Positions 17,097 to 26,665 of a stretch of 64,000 nt of DNA are shown here, in pieces (positions within the stretch are counted from its first letter, which is position 1; every line of letters starts with the position of its first letter). A model generated the notes under the pieces. The model did not search any database, was not told the DNA's origin, and saw only the letters and a list, made by a program, of their open reading frames with translations. The stretch is taken from positions 1 through 64,000 of the forward strand of contig NZ_JALBYU010000008.1 in the NCBI RefSeq assembly GCF_029963765.1, written 5' to 3'. This DNA is from Pseudomonas sp. UYIF39. Lineage in GTDB: Bacteria > Pseudomonadota > Gammaproteobacteria > Pseudomonadales > Pseudomonadaceae. The position numbers and the translations under genes were made by a program.

Positions 17097-17147
17097 GTCG
17101 TTCGCGGGCAAGCCTCGCTCCTACAGGGCGGGGCTTGCTCACGATGA
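17097..17147. repeat. REP-like inverted pair
   Basis: tcgttcgcgggcaagcctcg-ctcctaca followed by gggcggggcttgctcacgat shows two diverged REP arms in opposite orientation, between tRNA-Gly and the end of phaG. Confidence 0.65.
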
Positions 17148-17154
17148 CGCTGTT

Positions 17155-18039
17155 TCAGATGGCCAATGCATGTTGGTCCTGGACGTAGTGGTAACGCGGT
17201 CGGCTGACGTGTTGCGCCGGTTTCAGGAAACCTAACAGTGCGTCGCGGCTATCTCGGCAAGCAGCTTTGTGTTCCATGTCGAGAAAGTGGCCGGTGGCCT
17301 GCAGGGTGGTGAAAGTAGCGTGTTGCACATGGTTGGCGAACAGTTGAGCGCCGTCGGCAGCGGTGTACTCGTCCCATTCGCCGTTCATGAACAGCACCGG
17401 CACGTTGATTTTCTCCGCGGCTTTGAAGAAGCACTGGCGATCACTTTGCAGCAGATCGCTGATGTGGAAGTGCATCTGCCCGTATTCATGCTCGGCCAGG
17501 GAACTGACGTGCCGATAATTGAAGCGCTTGAACAGTGTCGGCAGGTGTTTGCCGATGGTGCTGTTCACCAGGTTGCCGACCCGGTCACCGTCCCGGCTGC
17601 CGAGGTAATCGATGCCGCGCTCAAGGTAGTCGAGCATGTGCGCGTTGATCTCCGGAGAGAACGAGCTGATCACGGCTTTCTCGATGCGTCGTGGCTGGTG
17701 GGCCAGAGCGACCAGGGTCGCGGCGCCACCCCAGGAAAACGACAGCACGTGTTCGGCGGCGAAGTGGTCGATCAGCTCCAGGAGGATCTGCCCTTCGATT
17801 TCCTTGGTCAGCAATTTCTCGTGCAGGTTGTGGGCTTTCGACTTGCCCGCGTAGGGCTGGTCGTAGCAAACCACATTGAACTGCGGGTGAAGGTTTTTCA
17901 CGGTTTGTGCAAACGACGCAGTCGTGGCCATCGAGCCGTTGACCAAAATAATGGTCTTCTCTGCGGCGTCTGCGCGATAGAACTCCGTGTAAACCCGATA
18001 CTGACCCTGTATATCCAGCACAGCGATTTCTGGCCTCAT
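17155..18039 (-). CDS. phaG: (R)-3-hydroxydecanoyl-ACP:CoA transacylase-type alpha/beta hydrolase PhaG
   Basis: A 294-aa alpha/beta-hydrolase fold protein. PhaG links fatty-acid synthesis to medium-chain PHA by releasing or transferring 3-hydroxyacyl groups from ACP, so PHA can be made from sugars. The N-terminus (PEIAVLDIQGQYRVYTEFYR) and the motifs TIILVNGSMATTASFAQTV, LSFSWGGAATLVALAHQP (nucleophile Ser), KHLPTLFKRFNYRHVSSL and ATGHFLDMEHK closely match the Pseudomonas putida protein in order and length. RhlA, HAA synthase, is a relative, but the overall match favours PhaG. It stands alone, away from any phaC cluster; 312 bp upstream hold only its promoter region. Confidence 0.92.
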   Translation of the reverse strand: MRPEIAVLDIQGQYRVYTEFYRADAAEKTIILVNGSMATTASFAQTVKNLHPQFNVVCYDQPYAGKSKAHNLHEKLLTKEIEGQILLELIDHFAAEHVLSFSWGGAATLVALAHQPRRIEKAVISSFSPEINAHMLDYLERGIDYLGSRDGDRVGNLVNSTIGKHLPTLFKRFNYRHVSSLAEHEYGQMHFHISDLLQSDRQCFFKAAEKINVPVLFMNGEWDEYTAADGAQLFANHVQHATFTTLQATGHFLDMEHKAACRDSRDALLGFLKPAQHVSRPRYHYVQDQHALAI

Positions 18040-18351
18040 GTCATAAGACTCCTGGCAAGCGGGTATGCGTGCAAATCAGATTGCACGAGCTTTGTGACAG
18101 GTAGGCATACGCCTGGAATTTGAGAGGCCCATGTCGATCCATTGCAGTCCGGTCGACGGGTATTGTTATTGGCGGGCAGTCTGCCGGGGAAGGCGGAACC
18201 TGAGGGTTCTCTACCGGCAAAAAGTTTCTTGGAAGTATGTTGTGACTCATCGGTCACATTTCGGCCGACGTCCTGATTCAAGCAGGGGTCACGTCATCGC
18301 GCAAGTATCTTTGGCAAATTGTTCGACAACTTCTGCTGAGCGGTCGCCTGC

Positions 18352-19044
18352 TTAGAACAATTGAATCTCTTCGGTGCGTAATGCGCGGTACTCGCCCGGT
18401 TTCAGGGCGCTGTCGAGCACCAGCGGGCCCACGCTTTCGCGGTGCAGGCGCAGCACCTTGTTGTCGAAATGGCCGAACATCCGCTTCACCTGATGATAAC
18501 GGCCCTCGACGATGCTCAGTCGTGCGGATGTTGGTCCGAGTACGGCCAGCTCGGCGGGTTGGGTGGTGAGGTCTTCGAAGGCGAAGTACAGCCCTTCGGT
18601 GAATTTCAAAGCGTATTCCGGGCCAATCTCTTGCTCGGTCTCGACGTAGTAGACCTTGGGCAGTTTGGTTTGCGGCTGGGTCAGGCGTCGCGACCAGCTG
18701 CCATCATTGGTGATCAGCATCAGGCCGGTGGTGTTGAAGTCCAGGCGCCCGGCGATGTGCAGGTCCTCCTTGTCCGGCTCATGTATCAGGTCGAGCACGG
18801 TCGGGTGTTGCGGATCGCGGGTTGCACTGACGCAGCCAGGCGGTTTGTGCAGCATGAAGTAGCGTGCAGGCTTGCCGACTTGCAGCAGCTCCTCGTCGAC
18901 TTCCACCCGGCTGAATTCCAGTACGTCGGCGTGAGGGTCGCTGACGATTTTTCCGTCGATTCTGACGCGCTTTTCCACCAGCAACAGACGCACCTGCTTA
19001 CGGTTGAAGCGCGGCAGGTTGCTGAGGAAACGGTCAATGCGCAT
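18352..19044 (-). CDS. rsuA: 16S rRNA pseudouridine(516) synthase RsuA
   Basis: A 230-aa pseudouridine synthase. An S4 RNA-binding domain lies at residues 1-55 (MRIDRFLSNLPRFNRKQVRL) and the catalytic domain follows with the A-G-R-L-D-F-N-T-T-G-L-M motif carrying the essential Asp, then EGRYHQVKRMFGHFDNKVLR. Length and N-terminus fit RsuA, which modifies U516 of 16S rRNA, rather than the longer RluB. The frame is open further upstream, but the ATG at 19044 begins the conserved S4 domain. Confidence 0.88.
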   Translation of the reverse strand: MRIDRFLSNLPRFNRKQVRLLLVEKRVRIDGKIVSDPHADVLEFSRVEVDEELLQVGKPARYFMLHKPPGCVSATRDPQHPTVLDLIHEPDKEDLHIAGRLDFNTTGLMLITNDGSWSRRLTQPQTKLPKVYYVETEQEIGPEYALKFTEGLYFAFEDLTTQPAELAVLGPTSARLSIVEGRYHQVKRMFGHFDNKVLRLHRESVGPLVLDSALKPGEYRALRTEEIQLF

Positions 19045-19100
19045 GACGAGGGATCGGTAGGAAAGGGGCGCGTATCTTACGTGATCGGTTGTGCGGTTGC

Positions 19101-19295
19101 TTACAGCTGCGCCTCGACTTGCGCGCAGCGTGGGCACAAACAGGATTTGTCGCGCAGTTCGGGCGGCAGTGCTTCGAGCACCACCGGGTCGATGCTGACG
19201 CCGTAGCACCAGCAGGCCCGATCGGCGGTTCGCGGGTCGGCCAGAGTGCAGTCGTTGGAAGCGCCGCAGGCCGGGCAGAAATCTGGCTTATTCAT
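19101..19295 (-). CDS. Cysteine-rich CWC family protein
   Basis: A 64-aa protein with eight cysteines: C-P-A-C-G near the start, C-T-L, A-C-W-C-Y-G, and C-L-C-P-R-C near the end. The central C-W-C gives the CWC family (PF14375) its name; it probably binds zinc. Function unknown. It lies between rsuA and a cyclase on the same strand. Confidence 0.85.
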   Translation of the reverse strand: MNKPDFCPACGASNDCTLADPRTADRACWCYGVSIDPVVLEALPPELRDKSCLCPRCAQVEAQL

Positions 19296-19301
19296 GTAGG
19301 G

Positions 19302-20789
19302 TTATTCATAACTGGAGTGAGGCATTTCCACGCAGGTGCGGTTACGGCCTGCTTGCTTGGCCCGGTACATCGCATGATCCGCTCTCGACAGCAGCGTGTG
19401 CAAGGTGTCATCGGTCTGCAGGGTGGTAAGGCCGATGCTCACGGTCAGCTGCAAGGCCTTAACGTTGTAGGCATAACGCTGTTGCTCGACATGCTGACGA
19501 ATTTTCTCGGCGACCATCAGACCGGTCTCACCATCAGTGTCCTTGAGTAGCACGATAAATTCCTCCCCGCCCCAACGGCAGACGATGTCTGAGTGCCGCA
19601 GGCAACTCTCCAGATCCCGTGCAAAGCCGATCAGTACCTGATCGCCGGCAAGGTGACCGTAGGTGTCGTTCAAAACCTTGAAGTGGTCCAGATCCAACAG
19701 CAACGCGGTCAGCGGTTTGGGCTCGCGCTGGGCTTCGTGCATGGCTTGCGCCGCCAACAGGTCGAAACCGCGGCGGTTTGGCAACTCGGTCAGGCTGTCG
19801 AGGATCGCCTGGGCCTGGATCTTGCCCTGGTAGCGCTTGATCACCCGGTTGAGCAGGGCCAGCACAATCAGCGTGACGATCAGGCAGATCAAGAGGTTGA
19901 GGTACAGCGATTGGCGGATTTCACTGAGGGCGCCGTCTACGCGTTTGTCGACGAACAAGTACCAGTTCAGCTCCGGAATGAAACGCACATTGAGGAAATG
20001 CCCCTGGTCCCGGACGGAATATTCGTAGCTACCGCTGTGAGGTTTGGGCAGTTGGCTGACCAGGTCCTTCATGCTGTCGAGCTCGCCGAGGGTCCGCCCG
20101 ATCCGCGCGCTTTCTGGGCCACCCTCGGCGCCCGTCAGTACCAGGCGCCCGAATTTGTCGACGAAAAACACGCTGCGTTGATAACGCTGCTGATACTTGT
20201 CGATCAGCTTGATCACAGCATCGACTGTCAGACCGACGCCGGCCGCGCCAATGAAACGGTTGTTGTAGTCGTAGACCTTGTAGTTGATGAAGAAGGTCAG
20301 GTTGTCCTTGTTGGCCAGGTCCGGGTCGACATTGATCTCATAGGGATCGGCCATGTCTCGTACGCGGAAATACCACGTATCGCGGGGTTCAGTGGCTTTG
20401 ACCTGTTTGAGTACGCCCTTGGCGTGGTAGTAGGTGAGGCTGGTGTCGGAGACGAAAAATGCGGTGTAGGCGCCGTAGTGGGTCATGACCTCGTTGAGGT
20501 AACGGGTCATTTTTTCGGGATCCTGCTCGCCGTTTACCACCCAGTCACGCATGAAGGTGTCGCGGGACATCATCGAGGAAATCAGGATCGGTCTGACGAG
20601 GTCTTTCTGGATTTCCGAGTAGACCGTGTCCGACGTCAGCGGCAGTTCGGTGTTGATGATGTTGTCGCGGATTGACGCTCGCGAGGCGTAGTAACTGAGG
20701 AAGGATGTGGCGAGAAAACCTGCGCCCAGCAGCGCGATCAGCGTGAGGACCAACGAACGTTGCGAATACAGCGGCGAGTGAAGCGGCAT
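19302..20789 (-). CDS. dCache-GGDEF membrane diguanylate cyclase
   Basis: A 495-aa sensor cyclase. A first membrane helix (residues 13-33) is followed by a large periplasmic double-Cache domain (about 35-285, with W-Y-F-R-V-R-D-M and FINYKVYDYNNRFIGAAGVG), a second helix (LYLNLLICLIVTLIVLALLN, about 290-310) and a GGDEF domain with the loop CRWGGEEFIVLLKD. An I-site R-H-S-D stands five residues before GGEEF. It should make c-di-GMP in response to a small periplasmic ligand, possibly an amino or carboxylic acid. It starts 6 bp upstream of the CWC gene stop region and may be co-transcribed with it. Confidence 0.92.
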   Translation of the reverse strand: MPLHSPLYSQRSLVLTLIALLGAGFLATSFLSYYASRASIRDNIINTELPLTSDTVYSEIQKDLVRPILISSMMSRDTFMRDWVVNGEQDPEKMTRYLNEVMTHYGAYTAFFVSDTSLTYYHAKGVLKQVKATEPRDTWYFRVRDMADPYEINVDPDLANKDNLTFFINYKVYDYNNRFIGAAGVGLTVDAVIKLIDKYQQRYQRSVFFVDKFGRLVLTGAEGGPESARIGRTLGELDSMKDLVSQLPKPHSGSYEYSVRDQGHFLNVRFIPELNWYLFVDKRVDGALSEIRQSLYLNLLICLIVTLIVLALLNRVIKRYQGKIQAQAILDSLTELPNRRGFDLLAAQAMHEAQREPKPLTALLLDLDHFKVLNDTYGHLAGDQVLIGFARDLESCLRHSDIVCRWGGEEFIVLLKDTDGETGLMVAEKIRQHVEQQRYAYNVKALQLTVSIGLTTLQTDDTLHTLLSRADHAMYRAKQAGRNRTCVEMPHSSYE

Positions 20790-20898
20790 GACAATTCCGT
20801 TGGCAGTGACCCGATGGCAGGCATTCTAATGGCACCGCCGGGAAATAACTGTTCTATGTGCAGGGCGAATGATCGTACACACGCCCCGCCGAAATAGA

Positions 20899-22671
20899 TC
20901 ATTGAGCGAGGTAACGCCGCCACCCACCCAAGTGACTGATATCCACCGCCCCCTCCAACCCATACGCCTCACAAATAAACCCACTCTCCCAACGCCCATC
21001 CGCCAATTGCACTTTGCCCAACCCTAGTGGCGCCGGAATACCGGTCAGAAAAGAACCCAGCTCATGGCTCGGCAGTTCCCAAACCTCCACGGCAATCGCC
21101 ACACCCCCGTCCTTCACGCGAACCATCCCGGGACGAAACGGCGGGCCGCCGGCCAGGGCATACAGTTGATAGTCCGGTGAGCTAACCGTCGTCTCGAGCA
21201 GTCGTGCCCCGCGCTGCTTGAGCTGCCAATTCAGCGCCAACCCATCCAGATGCGCACCACACACCACCAACCGCGCCCGGTCATTACGCGCAGCAGCCGT
21301 CGGTACAGGCGAGAGCAAACCTTGCTGGCGCTGCAACGCATCCGCCACTCCCAACAAATACTGATCAGTAAACGCCCGCCCGAACAACGTCACGCCCCAA
21401 GGCAAACCATTGCCCATGAAACCGCTGGGCACGGCGACGGCGGCGTAATCGAGCAGGTTCATGAAATTGGTGTAGTAGCCCAGTTCCGAATTGCGCAGCA
21501 CCGGCTCGGCGTCCAGTTCCGCCAGCGTGACTGGGCGGCCGAGGGTGGGTGTGAGCACGCAATCGAGGCCGTCCAGTGCCTGGTCGCACAGGGCTTTCAG
21601 GGCTTGAAGCCGGTACTGGGCGCGGAAAGTTTGCACGCCGTTCACCGCTGGAGCCTTGGCCAGCACCGCGCGGATCACCGGCAGTACGGCTTCAGGGTCT
21701 TGCTCCATCAATTCGCCGGCGACGCTGTAGCGCTCGGCCACCCACGGCCCTTCATAGAGCAATCGCGCAGCTTCAAGGAACGGCGACAAATCCAGTTCCA
21801 CGGCTTCACCGCCCAATGCCTTGAGCTGATCGATGGCATCACCAAACAACAACGGGCCTTCAGGGCAGCCGAAGAACTCCAGATCCTGAGCACGCGGTAC
21901 GCCAAATCGGAAGGGGCGAGGTACACCAAACGCCGAGCCGTCGTTCCACAACGGATTGCTACGGCTGTATTCATCGCGGGGATCAAGGTGCGCAGTGAGC
22001 GCGAGCAACTGACTGGCTTCCCGAGCAGTCGCGGTGAACGTGGTCACGCAATCGAGGGTGCGGCAGGCCGGAACCACACCGGCCGTGGAGATCAACCCTT
22101 TGCTGGCTTTCAACCCCACTAGATTGTTCAGCGCCGCCGGTACACGACCGGAACCTGCCGTGTCCGTACCCAAGGAAAAACTCGCCACGCCGAGCGCCAC
22201 CGCCAGCGAAGAGCCGGCACTGGAACCGCCCGATGGATATTGCGGCAACACGCTGTTCGGGCACGCGCCATACGGTGAGCGACTGCCATTTAGCCCGGTG
22301 GCGAATTGATCGAGGTTGGTCTTGCCCAACGGAATCGCGCCTAGCGCCAGCAATTGCTCGACGATGGTCGCCGAACGTTCCGGCACGTAGGCAAACGCCG
22401 GGCACGCCGCGGTCGTCGGAATGCCCGCCAGGTCGATGTTGTCCTTGATCGCGAACGGCACGCCGAACAGCGGCAAGCTGTCGGGGTCGCGACCGTCAAG
22501 TGCGGCGAGGTACGGTTCCAGTTCTTCAACACTGAGCAAGTGGATGAACAGGTGATAATCCGGGTTCAGCGCCGCGGCTTTATCGCGCAGGCTCAGGAGC
22601 AATTGACGGGGCGTGACGTTGCCGACGCGATAAGCGCTGCGCAGGGCGTCGAGTTGCAGATTGATGTTCAT
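20899..22671 (-). CDS. atzF: Allophanate hydrolase
   Basis: A 590-aa amidase-signature enzyme that splits allophanate to ammonia and CO2. The catalytic Lys is in FAIKDNIDLAG (about residue 78) and the Ser pair in YPSGGSSAGSSLAVALG (about 152-165). The C-terminal 130 residues (RARLVVCGAHLDGLALNWQL) form the extra domain seen in AtzF. The ATG at 22671 has AAGGAT upstream and starts the conserved N-terminus, so it is preferred to 22689. It is last in the guanidine operon, 25 bp after the carboxylase, and performs its final step. Confidence 0.93.
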   Translation of the reverse strand: MNINLQLDALRSAYRVGNVTPRQLLLSLRDKAAALNPDYHLFIHLLSVEELEPYLAALDGRDPDSLPLFGVPFAIKDNIDLAGIPTTAACPAFAYVPERSATIVEQLLALGAIPLGKTNLDQFATGLNGSRSPYGACPNSVLPQYPSGGSSAGSSLAVALGVASFSLGTDTAGSGRVPAALNNLVGLKASKGLISTAGVVPACRTLDCVTTFTATAREASQLLALTAHLDPRDEYSRSNPLWNDGSAFGVPRPFRFGVPRAQDLEFFGCPEGPLLFGDAIDQLKALGGEAVELDLSPFLEAARLLYEGPWVAERYSVAGELMEQDPEAVLPVIRAVLAKAPAVNGVQTFRAQYRLQALKALCDQALDGLDCVLTPTLGRPVTLAELDAEPVLRNSELGYYTNFMNLLDYAAVAVPSGFMGNGLPWGVTLFGRAFTDQYLLGVADALQRQQGLLSPVPTAAARNDRARLVVCGAHLDGLALNWQLKQRGARLLETTVSSPDYQLYALAGGPPFRPGMVRVKDGGVAIAVEVWELPSHELGSFLTGIPAPLGLGKVQLADGRWESGFICEAYGLEGAVDISHLGGWRRYLAQ

Positions 22672-22696
22672 GGCGTTAATCCTTTTCAAAATGGGT

Positions 22697-25600
22697 TCAC
22701 TCGAGTTCCAGCACCACGACGCGCTGTCCGGCGCGCACCGCCGAACCAGGTTGCACGCGAATCTCGCGCACCACCCCGGCCATAGGCGCGAGCAGCGGAA
22801 TTTCCATCTTCATCGATTCCAGAATCACCAGCACATCACCCGCAGCAACCCGGCTACCGGTTTCAACCTGAACTTGCCAAAGGTTGCCGGCGATGTGGCT
22901 GTCGACGCTCTGTTGACCGCTGGCCAGCGGCGCGTCTTCGGTCACTTCCGGAGTCAGCTCTTCACTGTCGAAATGCGCCTGGCCACTGGCGATCCAGCGC
23001 TCGCGTTCGGCGTTGAACGCGCCTTTCTGCTGATCGCGAAACGCGGCAATGCTCTCGGCTTCCTTCGTCAGGAAGGCTTGGTAGTCCGCCAGATTCAGCT
23101 GACTGTGCTCGATGTTCAGATCGAAGCGCCCGAGTGGGAAATCCCGTCGAATACGCAGCAGTTCATCGGCACTGACCGGGTAGAAACGGATCTGATCGAA
23201 GAAGCGCAGCAGCCACGGTTTGCCATCGAATGCGGTGACCTCGCGATAGCGATTCCACATCTGCAACGTGCGGCCGACGAACTGATAACCGCCAGGGCCT
23301 TCCATGCCGTACACGCACATGTAGGCGCCACCGATGCCCACCGAGTTTTCCGCAGTCCACGTTCGGGCCGGGTTGTATTTGGTGGTCACCAGGCGATGAC
23401 GCGGGTCGAGCGGCGTGGCCACCGGCGCACCGAGGTAGACGTCGCCCAGGCCCATCACCAGGTAGCTGGCGTCGAACACCGTGCGCTGCACTTCGTCGAG
23501 GTTTGGCAGGTCGTTGATGCGGCGGATGAACTCCAGATTGCTCGGGCACCACGGGGCGTCCTTGCGCACGGTGGTCATGTATTTTTCGATCGCCAACTGG
23601 CAGGCCGGATCGTCCCAGGACAGCGGTAGATGAACGATGCGGGAGGGCACTTGCAGGTCCTTGGCGGCGCACACGGCGTCCCATTCGCCGGCGACGATGC
23701 CGAGCAGATCGGCCAGCGGCAGTTGTTCGGGTTGGTAGTGCACTTGCAGCGAGCGGATGCCGGGTGTCAGGTCGAAGACGCCGTAAAGGTTTTGGCTTTC
23801 CAGGGCTTGCATCAAGGCGTGGGCGCGGAAGCGCAGGACCAGGTCGAGTTCGGGGGCTCCGATTTCCAGTAGCAGATGAGTGTCCCCCGACAGTCTCGCA
23901 ACCAGCCGCATGTCCCCCTGACCCAAATCCAACACCACAGGCGACTCAATCCCCTGTGGGAGCGAGCTTGCTCGCGATAGCGGTGTGTCAGTCACATCAA
24001 TGCTGGATGTGCCGCCATCATCGCGAGCAAGTCGAATCGTCGCACCGTCGCTCCCACAGTGATTCCATTTCAAGGCGAGGCTGCGGGCGGTCTTGAGATC
24101 GACCGGGAGGAACTGAACTTTGTCCCCAGCCTTGAGCTGGCCCAGCTGCCAAAGATCCGCCTCGATCACCGTCACCGGGCAGACAAACCCGCCGAGGCTA
24201 GGGCCGTCGGGACCGAGAATTACCGGCATGTCACCGGTGAAATCCACCGCCCCAATGGCGTACGGATTGTCATGAATATTCGACGGATGCAGACCCGCCT
24301 CGCCACCATCGGCACGCACCCATTCAGGCTTCGGCCCGATCAACCGCACACCGGTTCGGCTGGAGTTGAAATGCACTTCCCACTGGGTGGCGAAGAAGGT
24401 GTCGATGTAGTTTTCGGTGAAGTATTCCGGTGCGCCATGAGGGCCGTAGATCACCCGGATCTGCCGCAAGTCGGGTAACTCGGTGACCTGTTCTTCAGCC
24501 AGTTGTTGACCGGCGCTGCGGTCGTTCAAGGCCGGGATATGCAGCACGTCGCCAGCTCGCAAGGCACGGCCACCATGCCCACCAAACTGGCCGAGGGTGA
24601 AGGTGCTTTTGCTACCCAGATAATCTGGAACTTGAAGGCCACCGCGCAGGCACAGATAGCTGCGGGCGCCTGCACCGGCAATCGTGCCGAGGCTCAAAGT
24701 AGCCCCCGTCGTTACCAGCAAAGCTGTGTTCATCGGCACCACTTCACCATTAAGGGTCAGTGGAATCACTGCCCCGGTCACCGCCACCACCGCGTCGCAA
24801 TTGAAGCGCAGCAGCGGCCCGCTCATGGTGATTTCCAGCGCAACGGCGCCTTCGTCGTTACCCAGCAAAAGGTTGCCCAGACGCAACGCACGACTGTCCA
24901 TCGGCCCCGACGGCGGCACGCCCACGGCCCAGTAACCGAGGCGGCCGGGATAGTCCTGCGCGCTGGTCTGAGTACCGGCGCTGAGCACTTCAAACGTGTT
25001 GGCCTGATACACCAAACCTTCCAGGCAACGCGTCCACGGCTGGCCGCTGGCGAAGGGCACATCGAGCAGAATCTGCCGCAAATAATCGCGGTTAGTTTCC
25101 ACCCCGTAGAGCAGGCTGTCGCCCAGCGCTTGATGCAGATCGGCAGCGGCTTCTTCGCGAGTCGGCGCCCAACTGATGACTTTGGCGATCATCGGATCGA
25201 AGTACGGTGGGATCTCACAACCGGCCTCGACCCACGTGTCGATGCGCAGGTGTTTGCCATCGGCGGCAGGGAAGTTCACGGCGGTCAGCAACCCCGGGCT
25301 CGGCTGAAAATCGCGACCCGGATCTTCGGCATAAAGCCGCGCCTGAATCGCATGACCGTCGGCTTTCAAGCCCTGGCTCAACTCGCTCAACGATGGCAAA
25401 TCACCCGCCGCCAGTTCCACCATCCAGCGCACCAGATCCACGCCCCAGACTTGCTCGGTGACGCCGTGCTCCACCTGCAAACGAGTGTTCACTTCGAGAA
25501 AGTAGAAACGCTGATCCTCACTGTCGAAGACGAATTCCACCGTACCGGCGCTGCGGTAATTCACCGCTTTTGCCAGTTTTATCGCCGCCGAACACAGCTC

Positions 25601-26356
25601 CTCAGCCATGCCCTCGGGCAGGTTCGGCGCCGGGGTTTCTTCGAGGACTTTCTGGTTGCGCCGCTGCACCGAGCAGTCGCGCACGCCGAGGGCAATCACT
25701 TCACCCTGGCCGTCGCCGAACACCTGGACTTCCAGATGTCGGGCGCGCTGGATGTACTTTTCGATGAACACGCCGGCGTCGCTGAAGTTGTTCTGGCCGA
25801 GGCGTTTGACGGCTTCAAAGGATTCGCTCAGTTCGACAGCGCTGCGGCACACGCGCATGCCGATGCCGCCACCGCCGGCGGTGCTTTTGAGCATCACCGG
25901 GTAGCCGATCTGTTCACCGGCAATCAGCGCTGCGTCGAGACTGTCGAGCAACTCGGTGCCTTCGAGCATCGGCACGCCGTGTTGCTTGGCCAAGGCGCGC
26001 GCGGTGTGTTTGAGGCCGAACACTCGCAGCTGCTCTGGCGTCGGGCCGATGAACGCGATGTTGGCGGCTTCGCACGCTTCGGCGAACGCGGCGTTTTCCG
26101 AGAGAAAACCGTAGCCCGGATGGATCGCCGTGGCGCCGGTGGCTTTGGCGATGGCCAGAATTTTTTCGACGGCCAGATAGGTGCCGGCGGCTGCGCCTTC
26201 ACCGAGGCTGTGGGCTTCATCGGCTTGCAGAATGTGCAAACTGGCGGCATCGGCTTCGGAGTAAACGGCAACGCCCTGGACCTGCAACTCACGCAGGGTG
26301 CGCAGAATGCGACAGGCAATGGCGCCACGGTTGGCAATCAGGACTTTTTCGAACAT
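22697..26356 (-). CDS. Guanidine carboxylase (urea carboxylase family)
   Basis: A 1219-aa biotin-dependent carboxylase. Order: biotin carboxylase (1-450, LIANRGAIACRILRTLRELQ; KSTAGGGGIGMRVC), KipA/AHS2-like domain (about 470-765), KipI/AHS1-like domain (about 800-1000), the GPGGYQFVGRTLQMWNRYRE block (about 1025), and a C-terminal biotinyl domain with ESMKMEIP (Lys near 1183). Genes of this family under a ykkC riboswitch with two DUF1989 partners are known to carboxylate guanidine better than urea, so I name it for guanidine by context. Odd: residues about 766-801 are encoded by a REP/BIME element (23953-24059) read in frame between the KipA and KipI parts, replacing the linker. Confidence 0.9.
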   Translation of the reverse strand: MFEKVLIANRGAIACRILRTLRELQVQGVAVYSEADAASLHILQADEAHSLGEGAAAGTYLAVEKILAIAKATGATAIHPGYGFLSENAAFAEACEAANIAFIGPTPEQLRVFGLKHTARALAKQHGVPMLEGTELLDSLDAALIAGEQIGYPVMLKSTAGGGGIGMRVCRSAVELSESFEAVKRLGQNNFSDAGVFIEKYIQRARHLEVQVFGDGQGEVIALGVRDCSVQRRNQKVLEETPAPNLPEGMAEELCSAAIKLAKAVNYRSAGTVEFVFDSEDQRFYFLEVNTRLQVEHGVTEQVWGVDLVRWMVELAAGDLPSLSELSQGLKADGHAIQARLYAEDPGRDFQPSPGLLTAVNFPAADGKHLRIDTWVEAGCEIPPYFDPMIAKVISWAPTREEAAADLHQALGDSLLYGVETNRDYLRQILLDVPFASGQPWTRCLEGLVYQANTFEVLSAGTQTSAQDYPGRLGYWAVGVPPSGPMDSRALRLGNLLLGNDEGAVALEITMSGPLLRFNCDAVVAVTGAVIPLTLNGEVVPMNTALLVTTGATLSLGTIAGAGARSYLCLRGGLQVPDYLGSKSTFTLGQFGGHGGRALRAGDVLHIPALNDRSAGQQLAEEQVTELPDLRQIRVIYGPHGAPEYFTENYIDTFFATQWEVHFNSSRTGVRLIGPKPEWVRADGGEAGLHPSNIHDNPYAIGAVDFTGDMPVILGPDGPSLGGFVCPVTVIEADLWQLGQLKAGDKVQFLPVDLKTARSLALKWNHCGSDGATIRLARDDGGTSSIDVTDTPLSRASSLPQGIESPVVLDLGQGDMRLVARLSGDTHLLLEIGAPELDLVLRFRAHALMQALESQNLYGVFDLTPGIRSLQVHYQPEQLPLADLLGIVAGEWDAVCAAKDLQVPSRIVHLPLSWDDPACQLAIEKYMTTVRKDAPWCPSNLEFIRRINDLPNLDEVQRTVFDASYLVMGLGDVYLGAPVATPLDPRHRLVTTKYNPARTWTAENSVGIGGAYMCVYGMEGPGGYQFVGRTLQMWNRYREVTAFDGKPWLLRFFDQIRFYPVSADELLRIRRDFPLGRFDLNIEHSQLNLADYQAFLTKEAESIAAFRDQQKGAFNAERERWIASGQAHFDSEELTPEVTEDAPLASGQQSVDSHIAGNLWQVQVETGSRVAAGDVLVILESMKMEIPLLAPMAGVVREIRVQPGSAVRAGQRVVVLELE
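23953..24059. repeat. REP/BIME element inside the carboxylase coding sequence
   Basis: cctgtgggagcgagcttgct and a facing arm ending gtcgctcccacag bracket 107 bp. The first 41 bp are identical to the intergenic element at 26485. Read on the minus strand it stays open and encodes a Ser/Asp/Thr-rich stretch (C-G-S-D-G-A-T-I-R-L-A-R-D-D-G-G and S-S-I-D-V-T-D-T-P-L-S-R-A). The right arm carries extra bases compared with the intergenic copy. Confidence 0.9.
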
Positions 26357-26484
26357 GGCATAACCCCTGGAGGCGATAGCGCATCAGCCTCGACCTGGGA
26401 TGCGGGCCGTCCCGCAGTTTTTCGATGAGCGCCGGGGTCGTCCCCGACGGCAGAATCAATTCATTCAAAAACACCACCGCCCCC

Positions 26485-26576
26485 CCTGTGGGAGCGAGCT
26501 TGCTCGCGATAGCGGTGTGTCAGTCGACATTAATGGTGAATGTGCTGACGCTATCGCGAGCAAGCTCGCTCTCACA
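26485..26576. repeat. REP/BIME element, two facing arms
   Basis: cctgtgggagcgagcttgct and ctatcgcgagcaagctcgct-ctcaca face each other around a 35-bp spacer. It fills most of the 309-bp gap between the carboxylase start and the DUF1989 gene, the only long gap inside the operon. Apart from it and the carboxylase RBS, I see nothing else in that gap. Confidence 0.9.
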
Positions 26577-26665
26577 TTGGGTTCAGTGGTGTTCTTACTT
26601 TTTGATGCACTGCCCGGAACGGGCCTGGCACAGGGCAAACAACCAAAGACGCAACCGCGAGAATT

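Noticed and set aside
18131..18355. Plus-strand frame of 74 codons between phaG and rsuA
   Set aside because: No ribosome site, no homology signs and composition unlike a protein; it covers the phaG promoter region.
22661..23629. Plus-strand frame of 322 codons opposite the carboxylase end
   Set aside because: Shadow of the minus-strand gene; no ribosome site or domain.
24503..26428. Long plus-strand reading frame of 641 codons opposite the carboxylase
   Set aside because: It mirrors the minus-strand carboxylase, which has complete family motifs. Long antisense frames are common opposite GC-rich genes, and its product has no domain and odd composition.
23953..26576. Repeated gggagcgagcttgctcgc units considered as a CRISPR array
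   Set aside because: The copies are kilobases apart, palindromic and without regular spacers or cas genes; they are REP elements.
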